Shown: piece by piece, positions 5,369 through 10,887 of the stretch | Position numbering within the stretch: the first letter of the stretch is position 1 | Layout of the letters: each line of letters begins with the position of its first letter | Made by a program: the position numbers and the translations under genes | Assembly: GCA_025361995.1 (NCBI GenBank) | Contig: JANYIP010000151.1 | Span: 1 to 10,887, forward strand | Direction: 5' to 3' | Length of the DNA: 10,887 bases | Source: Streptomycetales bacterium | GTDB taxonomy: Bacteria > Actinomycetota > Actinomycetes > Prado026 | The notes under the pieces: generated by a model | What the model saw: the letters and a program-made list of their open reading frames with translations, nothing else | Told to the model about the DNA's origin: nothing | Database searches by the model: none

Positions 5369-6747
5369 GCGCCCCTCCGAATGGGATCGGCCCCTCCGTC
5401 TGCTTCATCGGCCAACCGACGGCACAACTGCACCAGTTCCTGCAACCTTCGTCCGTCGAGCATCCGGCGTACCGTCTCCGGCGGTACGCCGGGCAGTGTC
5501 GTGGCGGCCGCCCGGTAGGCCGGCGCGGCCTGCTTGCTGCGACCTACAGCGCTGAGCGCGACCGCCAGCAGGAAGTGCGCGTGACCGGCCAGCGGGTCGA
5601 GGAAGACGGCGCGCTGCAGGGGCTCCACCGCGCCTCCGTTGTCACCTTGGTTGAGGAGCGAGTGACCCAGCAGCAGGTACGCCGCGGAGCTCACCGGGTC
5701 GACCAGGAGGACTGCGGCCGCGAGCTCGGCCGCCTGGGCGTACGCGCCGGTGTCGAAGGCCGCCTGAGCCGCTTCGATCGGGGACAGCCGTGCGGGGGCC
5801 ACCGGTCGCGGTGCCGGCGGCGGCGCCTTCACAGCCGCGACGGGTGCGCGCCTCGGTGGCGGCGGGCTCGTCTGTCCCGGCTTGGCCGGTGGCCGGGCCC
5901 GCGAGAAGTCACCGGCAGACCGGTACGCGAAGGCCTCACCGACCGCCTCGAGCGAGAACGCGTCGCTGACCTGCCACAGCGACTCTGCCGGGCCCATGAG
6001 CAGCCAGCCCGACGGCGCGAGCACGTCACGGAAGCGGGACACCAAGGACCGCGTCGTGTCGCGGGAGAAGTAGATACTGACGTGCCGGCACACGACCAGG
6101 TCCACGCTGCGCAGCGCGAACGGAGGCGGGTCCGTCACCAGGTTGTGGTGGGCGAACTCGACGAGCCGGCGCACCTCGTCCTTGACCGTGTACGTGCCGT
6201 CGGCCTCGCGGACCAGCCAGCGGTCGACCGCATCGGGCTCGGCCAGGTCGATCGTCCGGCCGGAGTACGTCGCAGCCCCGGCCACCTGCAACGCCGCCGT
6301 CGAGACATCCGTACCCACCACCCGCATCTTGGGCGGGTTGGACATCCGGTGCGCGACCTCGAGCATCAGCATGGCCAGGGTGAACGGCTCTTCGCCGGTG
6401 GAGCAGCCTGCGCTCCAGACGACGACCTCGCGGCCCTGGTTCGCCGCCCGGGTCAGGACGTCGGGCAGGATCTGCCGGCGCAACGCCTCGATCTGCGGAC
6501 GGGCCCGGTGGAAGTGCGTCTCCTGGATCGTGACGGCATCGAGCAGCCGCTGCCGTTCCACGCCGCCGTCGGGGTGCGCCAGCCGTTCGATGTACCTGCC
6601 CACGTCAGGCTGGCCGCTCGCGGTCAGACGCTCGTCGATGATGCTGGCAAGGCCGGCTCGGCGGCCCTCGTCGAACTCCAGCCCGGCGGTCCGCCGCAGG
6701 TACTCGCGGAGCAGCTCGAAGTCGGCAGGTGCCAGCGGGCGCGTCAT
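5365..6747 (-). CDS. cheR: CheR methyltransferase with C-terminal TPR domain
   Basis: CheR transfers methyl groups from S-adenosylmethionine to glutamates on chemoreceptors, tuning adaptation. The protein is 460 aa, longer than a plain CheR (about 280). Parts in order are: an N-terminal helical domain (1-70); the TIQETHFHR segment (73-81) corresponding to the usual TxNETxFFR, with the conserved Arg at 81; the SAM loop WSAGCSTGEEP (111-121); VVGTDVS (143-149); and the CRHVSIYF motif (220-227), where Tyr226 is kept but the Asn of the usual CRNVxIYF is His222. A Pro-rich linker follows (about 283-322), then about three TPR-like repeats (323-420), and a charged tail. TPR-bearing CheR proteins occur in non-flagellar chemosensory systems such as Pseudomonas Wsp (WspC), as well as in others. 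The ATG overlaps the cheB stop (ATGA) and the gene's stop overlaps cheW (GTGA), implying translational coupling. Confidence 0.93.
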   Translation of the reverse strand: MTRPLAPADFELLREYLRRTAGLEFDEGRRAGLASIIDERLTASGQPDVGRYIERLAHPDGGVERQRLLDAVTIQETHFHRARPQIEALRRQILPDVLTRAANQGREVVVWSAGCSTGEEPFTLAMLMLEVAHRMSNPPKMRVVGTDVSTAALQVAGAATYSGRTIDLAEPDAVDRWLVREADGTYTVKDEVRRLVEFAHHNLVTDPPPFALRSVDLVVCRHVSIYFSRDTTRSLVSRFRDVLAPSGWLLMGPAESLWQVSDAFSLEAVGEAFAYRSAGDFSRARPPAKPGQTSPPPPRRAPVAAVKAPPPAPRPVAPARLSPIEAAQAAFDTGAYAQAAELAAAVLLVDPVSSAAYLLLGHSLLNQGDNGGAVEPLQRAVFLDPLAGHAHFLLAVALSAVGRSKQAAPAYRAAATTLPGVPPETVRRMLDGRRLQELVQLCRRLADEADGGADPIRRGA

Positions 6748-8084
6748 GACCCGGCCCCGGCAGCGGCCTGGCCCGCCCGGCAGTCCTCGACGGCCGTGAT
6801 GATCGCCGTCGCCATCTGGGACAAGGGCAGCTGCAGGTCGACGGCGTCGAGCGCTAGCGCTGCCGCCGGCATGCCCCAGACCACGCTGCTCGCCTCGTCC
6901 TGCCCGAGGGTCCGCGCCCCGGCCTGCCGCATGGCGAGCAGGCCCTGGGCGCCGTCGCGGCCCATGCCGGTCAGGAGCACACCGACCGCGCTGGCCCCGC
7001 ACAGCCGGGCCACGCTGGTGAACGTCACGTCCACCCCGGGTACGTGGTACTGGCCGTCCGGCGGCGAGCTGAGCTCGACCCGGAACCCAGGTCGCAGGAC
7101 CAGGTTGAGCCCGGCCGGTGCGAGATAGACGTTGCCGGCGATCAGCCGCTCGCCGTCCTGGGCCACGCCCACCGTCAGCTCGGCGGAGTCGTCCAGCCAG
7201 CGGGCAAGTCCCTCGAGGAAGCCTTCCGCCATGTGCTGGACCACGAGGATCGCGACACCCAGGTCGACGGGCAGCTCACGCAGGATCGCCGCAAGTGCCG
7301 GTGGGCCACCGGTCGATGCGCCGATCGCCACGACGAGCAGCTTGCGCTTGCGGACGTCGGCCGAGGGGCCTGGGCCGACCCGGTCGGCGTGCTGGACCTT
7401 GAGGTCCGCCGACCCGGTGACCGGACCGGGCGGAGCCAGCGTTTGGTTCGCGGGCTGGTCAGTGCGGTCCGACGGGTCCACCGGCCGGACCCGGTCCCGG
7501 CCAGGGATCTGCTCGCGGCGAGCGCTCGGCTCGCGCTGGTCGCCCGGCTGGGCAGCGGCGGGTCCATCGACGCGCTCGCCCCGTTCGATGCGCTCGCCCG
7601 GTTCGTTGCGCTCGCCCCGTTCGACGCGCTCAGTGTGCCGAGCCCGCAGCCGGGCGCGCGGGTGGGTGATGACGGGTACCCGGCTGGCCATCTTGAGGTG
7701 GCGGTGCAGGGCCTGGGCGAACTCTGCCGTACCCGCAGCCGGGTCGAGCGGGCCGATCACGTCGACGACGCCGGCTGCCAGTGCGGCTCGCGGCTGGTTC
7801 GCGGCGTCGCCGCAGATGACGATCGGTGTCGGCCTGGTGGCCATGATGCGCTCGATCGCCTCCAGGCCGCCGTCGAGCAGGTCGAGGTCGACCAGGACGG
7901 CCGACGGCCGGTTGTCGAAGACCAGGCGCTCAGCGGTCTCGGGGTCGCGCGCAACTCCGACGATGGCGAACTCCGGGGCCTCCAACAGTCGCTCGAGCTG
8001 GCGCACCCGCGCGGCGGTGGCGGCGACCAGGACGACGCTGACGACCGGGCTGGGGACGACACCGGCCGCGTGCACTGTCGCCAC
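6744..8084 (-). CDS. cheB: CheB-type methylesterase with degenerate receiver domain
   Basis: CheB removes methyl groups from (or deamidates) chemoreceptors, opposing CheR. The protein is 446 aa. The C-terminal methylesterase (about 248-435) has the full triad: S257 in GASTGGP, H284 in VVQHM, D377 in GMGRDGA. The N-terminal receiver-like domain (about 15-115) aligns with CheB receivers (VVSVVLVAATAARVRQLERLL, then SAVLVDLDLL), but the metal-binding acidic pair is A21-A22, the switch Thr/Ser position reads C91, and the conserved Lys before the last strand's Pro is gone (DVIGPLD, 108-114). Only the phosphoacceptor-like D66 remains. A long charged linker (about 135-248) carries RVERGE-type hexapeptide repeats. 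The GTG at 8084 is chosen over an in-frame ATG at 8159 because GGAGG lies 4 nt before it and the domain starts soon after. First gene of the cheB-cheR-cheW operon. Confidence 0.92.
   Translation of the reverse strand: MATVHAAGVVPSPVVSVVLVAATAARVRQLERLLEAPEFAIVGVARDPETAERLVFDNRPSAVLVDLDLLDGGLEAIERIMATRPTPIVICGDAANQPRAALAAGVVDVIGPLDPAAGTAEFAQALHRHLKMASRVPVITHPRARLRARHTERVERGERNEPGERIERGERVDGPAAAQPGDQREPSARREQIPGRDRVRPVDPSDRTDQPANQTLAPPGPVTGSADLKVQHADRVGPGPSADVRKRKLLVVAIGASTGGPPALAAILRELPVDLGVAILVVQHMAEGFLEGLARWLDDSAELTVGVAQDGERLIAGNVYLAPAGLNLVLRPGFRVELSSPPDGQYHVPGVDVTFTSVARLCGASAVGVLLTGMGRDGAQGLLAMRQAGARTLGQDEASSVVWGMPAAALALDAVDLQLPLSQMATAIITAVEDCRAGQAAAGAGS
7573..7635 (-). repeat. 18-bp tandem repeat in the cheB linker (about 3.5 copies)
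   Basis: Three 18-bp units at 7573-7590, 7591-7608 and 7609-7626 (plus strand: cgctcgccccgttcgatg and close variants), with a partial fourth unit. They encode hexapeptides RVERGE / RNEPGE / RIERGE in the interdomain linker of CheB. The unit is a multiple of three, so copy changes keep the frame and alter only linker length and charge pattern. Confidence 0.85.
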
Positions 8085-8204
8085 GTAGCCTCCGTCCCTC
8101 GTCGCCTGCGCGGGGCAGCAGCGCTCCCGGGCCGGCCGCAACAACGACCGCTCCCGCAATGTCGTCGCGAAGGTCTTGGGGCTTGAGGCCCGCGAGTGGC
8201 CGAC

Positions 8205-8867
8205 TCAGTGCAGGCTGAACGGGACCGCGGTGGACTTCAGCGTCTCGTTGCGCGCCACCAGCGTGTACGAGCCGGGCGCCGCGGTGGGCTGATTGGCCGG
8301 GCACCCCACCTTGGACGTGATGCGGCTCCAGGACAGCGTGCTCACGAACACCTGCCCGGGGTTGAGGACGTTCACCGCAGCCGCGCCGCCCGGGGCGCAG
8401 TCGTCCGAGGACCAGACCCGGGTCGTACCCGACATGATGGTCAGACCCATCGCCGCCCGGCCGATGTCCCGCTTGCAGGACGCCTTCCCGGTGTTGGTCA
8501 CCGACACGGTCAGCCTGGGCCGCTGGCCCGCGGTGTACGACGACGCGTCCGTCTGGGCCTGCACCTTGATGACCGAGTCCGGGCACAGCGTGATCGCGGC
8601 CGGAGTGTGACTCGCCGACGGCGTGTGGGACACGCTGGGCGTAGGCGTGCTGGAGATCGACGGCGTCGGAGTGCTGGAGATCGACGGCGTGGTCGTCGGG
8701 GATGTCGAGGGGTGGGTCCCGGTGGCGGTCTTAGCGCTGTCGCCGCCGCCGAAGAGCAGCAGCGAGCCACCCACGACGACCACGATGATGACGACAACAA
8801 TCATCGCGCGCCTGAACCAGTACGCACCCGGTGGCAACGTCCCCACGGGGTGCAGCAAGGACCCCAC
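8205..8867 (-). CDS. Membrane-anchored protein with Thr/Pro/Ser stalk and Ig-like outer domain
   Basis: A 220-aa protein of unknown function. A short cytoplasmic start (LLHPVGTLPPGAYWFRR, 4-20) is followed by one hydrophobic helix (about 21-40, rich in Val/Ile), a low-complexity Thr/Pro/Ser stalk (about 48-90) and a C-terminal domain (about 94-220). The features SYTAGQ, LTVSVTNTG, VWSSDDC, W180 and APGSYTLVAR suggest an immunoglobulin-like beta sandwich (BsuPI/CARDB style). Four cysteines in that domain (95, 131, 157, 189) could form two disulphides outside the cell. Positive residues before the helix suggest the C-terminus faces out. I recall similar genes near disA and mutY in other actinobacteria (Rv3587c in M. 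tuberculosis occupies this slot), but their role is unknown to me. The GTG start follows a leaderless-type TAGGCT by 6 nt. Whether cheB, 120 bp downstream, is cotranscribed is unclear. Confidence 0.88.
   Translation of the reverse strand: MGSLLHPVGTLPPGAYWFRRAMIVVVIIVVVVGGSLLLFGGGDSAKTATGTHPSTSPTTTPSISSTPTPSISSTPTPSVSHTPSASHTPAAITLCPDSVIKVQAQTDASSYTAGQRPRLTVSVTNTGKASCKRDIGRAAMGLTIMSGTTRVWSSDDCAPGGAAAVNVLNPGQVFVSTLSWSRITSKVGCPANQPTAAPGSYTLVARNETLKSTAVPFSLH
8647..8690 (-). repeat. 24-bp-period repeat encoding the Thr/Pro/Ser stalk
   Basis: An exact 20-bp sequence occurs at 8647-8666 and again at 8671-8690 (plus strand gtgctggagatcgacggcgt), a period of 24 bp. It encodes STPTPSIS units in the stalk of the membrane-anchored protein; more degenerate copies continue on both sides. 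Copy changes would lengthen or shorten the stalk by eight residues in frame. Confidence 0.85.
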
Positions 8868-8873
8868 AGGGGC

Positions 8874-8879
8874 AGCCTA
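8874..8879 (-). promoter_or_regulatory. Putative leaderless -10 element for the membrane-anchored protein gene
   Basis: On the minus strand TAGGCT (TANNNT) ends 6 nt before the GTG at 8867, and no Shine-Dalgarno precedes the GTG. On the plus strand an overlapping TAAGGT (8878-8883) could serve mutY with a leader of about 55 nt; that one is weaker because no -35 is seen. Confidence 0.4.
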
Positions 8880-8944
8880 AGGTGCGTCGGCGCCGCCGTG
8901 GCAGCATCGACGCAAGTGGCGCGCCTGCGGCTGGGGCGAGCACG

Positions 8945-9841
8945 ATGGGGGCGATGCCTTCGACCCGCCCTCACCCCCTCCACGACCCGGTCACCCGCTG
9001 GTACGCCGAGCAGGCCCGCACCCTGCCGTGGCGGAGCCCGGCCGTCGACGGCTGGGCCGTCCTGGTCAGCGAGGTCATGCTCCAGCAGACCCCGGTCGCC
9101 CGGGTGCTGCCCGCGTACACCGACTGGATGGCGCGGTGGCCCACACCGGCCGAGCTGGCGGCCTGTGCCGCTGGCGACGCCGTCCGGGCGTGGGGAAGGC
9201 TCGGATACCCGCGGCGTGCGCTGCGGCTGCACGGGGCCGCGGTCATGTGCGTCGAGCGCTTCGGCGGGGCGGTGCCCAGCGGCTACGACGACCTGCGCAC
9301 GCTGCCCGGGGTGGGCGACTACACGGCTGCGGCGGTGGCGTCGTTCGCGTACGCCCAGCGGCACGTCGTCCTCGACACCAACGTGCGCCGAGTGCTGGCC
9401 CGGCTGGTAGGCGGGGTCGAGTACCCGCCCGAGGGTGGGCCGGTTGCCGCCGAGCGTGCGGTCGCCGCTGCGCTGCTGCCGGACGTACCCGCCGAGGCAG
9501 CGAGGTGGAACGTCGCCGTGATGGAGCTGGGTGCGCTCGTCTGCACCGCCCGGTCGCCGCGCTGCGCCGACTGCCCGGTGGCTGCGCGGTGCCGGTGGCT
9601 GCTGGGCGGCAAGCCCAGGTGGGACGGAGCCGCGCGGCGCGGCCAGACGTACGCCGGGACAGACCGCGCCGTCCGCGGCAAGCTCCTCGCCGTGCTGCGC
9701 GACCATCCCGGGCCGGTCGCCCGGGTCGAGCTCGAGCCCGTCTGGGCCGAGGCGGTCCAGCGCGAGCGGTGCCTCGACAGCCTCGTCGCCGACGGCCTGG
9801 TCACCCCGCTCACCGACGACCTCTTCACCCTCCCCACCTGA
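8945..9841 (+). CDS. mutY: Adenine DNA glycosylase MutY (short actinobacterial form)
   Basis: MutY excises adenine mispaired with 8-oxoguanine, preventing G:C to T:A mutations after oxidative damage. Seen motifs (298-aa numbering) are LPWR (27-30), the catalytic-Glu helix VSEVMLQQTPV (41-51, E43), the helix-hairpin-helix LPGVGDYTAAAVASFAY (120-136), the catalytic Asp in VLDTNVRR (D144) and the 4Fe-4S ligands C-x6-C-x2-C-x5-C (C200, C207, C210, C216). The separate NUDIX-like 8-oxoG-recognition domain of E. coli MutY (350 aa) is absent; instead a tail of about 70 residues looks like a small winged-helix segment (KLLAVLRDHPGPVARVELEP, ...SLVADGLV). RLGYPRRALRLH replaces the usual GLGYYARARNLH. 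ATG at 8945 is supported by GGGGCGAG just upstream; ATG at 8954 is possible. It is divergent from the membrane-protein gene and convergent with clpC. Confidence 0.94.
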   Translation: MGAMPSTRPHPLHDPVTRWYAEQARTLPWRSPAVDGWAVLVSEVMLQQTPVARVLPAYTDWMARWPTPAELAACAAGDAVRAWGRLGYPRRALRLHGAAVMCVERFGGAVPSGYDDLRTLPGVGDYTAAAVASFAYAQRHVVLDTNVRRVLARLVGGVEYPPEGGPVAAERAVAAALLPDVPAEAARWNVAVMELGALVCTARSPRCADCPVAARCRWLLGGKPRWDGAARRGQTYAGTDRAVRGKLLAVLRDHPGPVARVELEPVWAEAVQRERCLDSLVADGLVTPLTDDLFTLPT

Positions 9842-9862
9842 CCCCCCCCCACCGGCGCGTTG

Positions 9863-9899
9863 AGAAGAGGGGCCGGACGCCTGGGCGTCCGACTCTTCT
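9863..9899. terminator. Bidirectional terminator between mutY and clpC
   Basis: The inner stem CGGACGC (9874-9880) / GCGTCCG (9885-9891) has a 4-nt CTGG loop. An outer stem AGAAGAG (9863-9869) / CTCTTCT (9893-9899) is separated from it by a small uneven internal loop. Pyrimidine-rich tcttcttc follows on the plus strand, and purine/pyrimidine runs flank it on the other. It lies 21 bp after the mutY stop and about 57 bp after clpC's, fitting shared use by the convergent genes. A run of nine C (9842-9850) sits directly after the mutY stop. Confidence 0.8.
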
Positions 9900-9915
9900 T
9901 CTTCGCTGTGCTTGT

Positions 9916-9947
9916 TGGGCTGGCTGGGCTGGCTGGGCTGGCTGGGC
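9916..9947. repeat. 9-bp tandem repeat (tgggctggc, about 3.5 copies) downstream of clpC
   Basis: Exact copies of tgggctggc at 9916-9924, 9925-9933 and 9934-9942, plus tgggc at 9943-9947. The array lies between the bidirectional terminator and the clpC stop, so it would be transcribed in the clpC 3' untranslated region. It looks like a slippage-prone minisatellite with no coding role. Confidence 0.9.
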
Positions 9948-9955
9948 AGCTGTGC

Positions 9956-10887
9956 CTAGTCGGCGGTGCCGGCGGTCTCCACGGGTGGGGAGTCAGGCAG
10001 GGGCGCCTTGTCCGTACCCTCGAAGGTGAAGGTCTGCGCCTCGTCCGCGCCCTCGACGTCGACGACGACGAGCTGGCCCGGCCGGAGCTCGCCGAAAAGG
10101 ATCTTCTCCGACATCGGGTCCTCGATCTCGCGCTGGATGGTACGGCGCAACGGCCGGGCACCCAGGACGGGGTCGTAGCCCTTCTTGGCGAGCAGCGCCT
10201 TGGCCGCAGTCGTGAGCTCCACGCCCATGTCCTTGTCGCGCAGCCGCTCGTCCAGCTTGTCGATCATGAGGTCGACGATGACCGTGATCTCGTCCGGCGT
10301 GAGTTGGTGGAAGACCACGATGTCGTCGATGCGGTTGAGGAACTCGGGCCGGAAGTGCTGCTTGAGCTCGTCCTGGACCTTGGTCTTCATCCGGTCGTAG
10401 CCGGTCATGCCCTCACCGGTACCGGCGAAGCCGAGGTTCTGGCCCTTGGAGATGTCCCGGGTGCCGAGGTTGGTGGTCATGATGATCACCGTGTTCTTGA
10501 AGTCGACCACCCGACCCTGTGCGTCGGTCAGCCGGCCGTCCTCGAGCACCTGCAGCAGCGAGTTGAAGATGTCGGGGTGCGCCTTCTCGATCTCGTCGAA
10601 GAGCACCACCGAGAACGGCTTGCGCCGCACCTTCTCGGTCAGCTGGCCACCCTCCTCGTACCCGACGTAGCCGGGAGGCGAGCCGAACAGCCGCGACACC
10701 GTGTGCTTCTCGGAGAACTCGCTCATGTCGAGCTGGATCAGCGAGTCCTCGTCGCCGAACAGGAACTCGGCGAGCGTCTTGGACAGCTCGGTCTTGCCGA
10801 CGCCCGAGGGCCCGGCAAAGATGAACGACCCACCGGGACGCTTCGGGTCCTTCAGGCCCGCACGCGTACGACGGATGGCCTGCGAGA
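9956..10887 (-). CDS. clpC: ATP-dependent Clp protease ATPase subunit ClpC, C-terminal part (partial)
   Basis: ClpC is a Hsp100 unfoldase that feeds proteins to the ClpP peptidase; in actinobacteria ClpC1 is usually essential. About the last 310 residues are present; the N-domain, first AAA+ module (D1) and middle domain lie beyond the right edge. The visible part is D2: Walker A GPSGVGKT (25-32 of the visible peptide), the pore loop GSPPGYVGYEEGG, Walker B VVLFDEIEKAHPD, sensor-1 TTN, the ClpP-docking tripeptide LGF in GQNLGFAG, the FRPEFLNRIDD region with the Arg finger, and the sensor-2 box GARPLRR. It ends in an acidic tail (PVETAGTAD) at a TAG. The reading frame is open to the window edge, so an internal Met at 10726 is not the start. 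All visible functional residues are intact. Confidence 0.97.
   Translation of the reverse strand, partial: SQAIRRTRAGLKDPKRPGGSFIFAGPSGVGKTELSKTLAEFLFGDEDSLIQLDMSEFSEKHTVSRLFGSPPGYVGYEEGGQLTEKVRRKPFSVVLFDEIEKAHPDIFNSLLQVLEDGRLTDAQGRVVDFKNTVIIMTTNLGTRDISKGQNLGFAGTGEGMTGYDRMKTKVQDELKQHFRPEFLNRIDDIVVFHQLTPDEITVIVDLMIDKLDERLRDKDMGVELTTAAKALLAKKGYDPVLGARPLRRTIQREIEDPMSEKILFGELRPGQLVVVDVEGADEAQTFTFEGTDKAPLPDSPPVETAGTAD

Noticed and set aside
8085..8159. N-terminal extension of CheB to an ATG at 8159
   Set aside because: GTG at 8084 has GGAGG just upstream and starts close to the receiver domain; the extra 25 residues are Arg/Cys-rich and unlike the family.
5575..8186. Long plus-strand frames opposite cheR and cheB
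   Set aside because: Arg/Gly/Ala-rich shadows; the minus strand holds the recognised CheR and CheB motifs.
8160..8204. GGGC/GCCC hairpin after the membrane-protein stop as a terminator
   Set aside because: The stem is only 4 bp with no T-tract; too weak to call.
8831..8944. Upstream extension of mutY
   Set aside because: It would overlap the divergent membrane-protein start region and adds a low-complexity Arg/Gly/Ala segment; MutY homologues begin near LHDPVTRWY.

Overview
The window is high-GC DNA with dense, mostly GTG/ATG-started genes and strongly G/C-ending codons. The gene families (an Rv0496-like exopolyphosphatase, a DUF222 protein, RadA-DisA, a short MutY, ClpC) point to a member of the Actinomycetota. 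A chemotaxis-type cheB-cheR-cheW set suggests a lineage that can be motile or that uses a chemosensory-type pathway. The genus cannot be named from the sequence.

Layout, left to right. (1) Minus strand: the first 39 codons of a DUF222/HNH-type protein run off the left edge, preceded by a complete ppx/gppA-family gene. (2) ppx is divergent, with 41 bp between start codons, from a plus-strand gene for a conserved Cys-rich protein; both starts look leaderless. A short 8-bp tandem repeat and about 140 bp of intergenic DNA follow. (3) Plus strand: a small hypothetical gene, radA and disA (DNA-repair ATPase and c-di-AMP synthase). (4) Minus strand, convergent with disA: cheB, cheR and cheW in one tightly coupled operon, with 4-bp GTGA and ATGA overlaps. 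(5) Minus strand, upstream of cheB: a membrane-anchored protein with a Thr/Pro/Ser stalk and an Ig-like outer domain. It is divergent from plus-strand mutY. (6) A strong bidirectional terminator and a 9-bp tandem repeat separate mutY from the convergent clpC, whose 3' third is present at the right edge.

How the genes fit together. From memory, radA, disA, an antisense membrane-protein gene, mutY and a reverse-strand clpC recur in the same order in actinobacteria such as Mycobacterium tuberculosis (Rv3585, Rv3586, Rv3587c, Rv3589, Rv3596c). This is a genome-maintenance and proteostasis neighbourhood. The notable departure is a three-gene CheB/CheR/CheW module between disA and the membrane-protein gene, with no CheA, CheY or receptor gene in view. 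Its CheB has an intact methylesterase triad but a receiver domain that has lost the acidic pair and the conserved Lys. Its CheR carries a C-terminal TPR domain. The module therefore looks like an adaptation or scaffold arm, possibly not controlled by phosphorylation, serving a CheA/receptor encoded elsewhere or a non-flagellar chemosensory pathway. This is the best candidate for something unusual here. No stretch over 300 bp lacks a gene; I saw no tRNA, rRNA, CRISPR array, insertion sequence or riboswitch that I could support.
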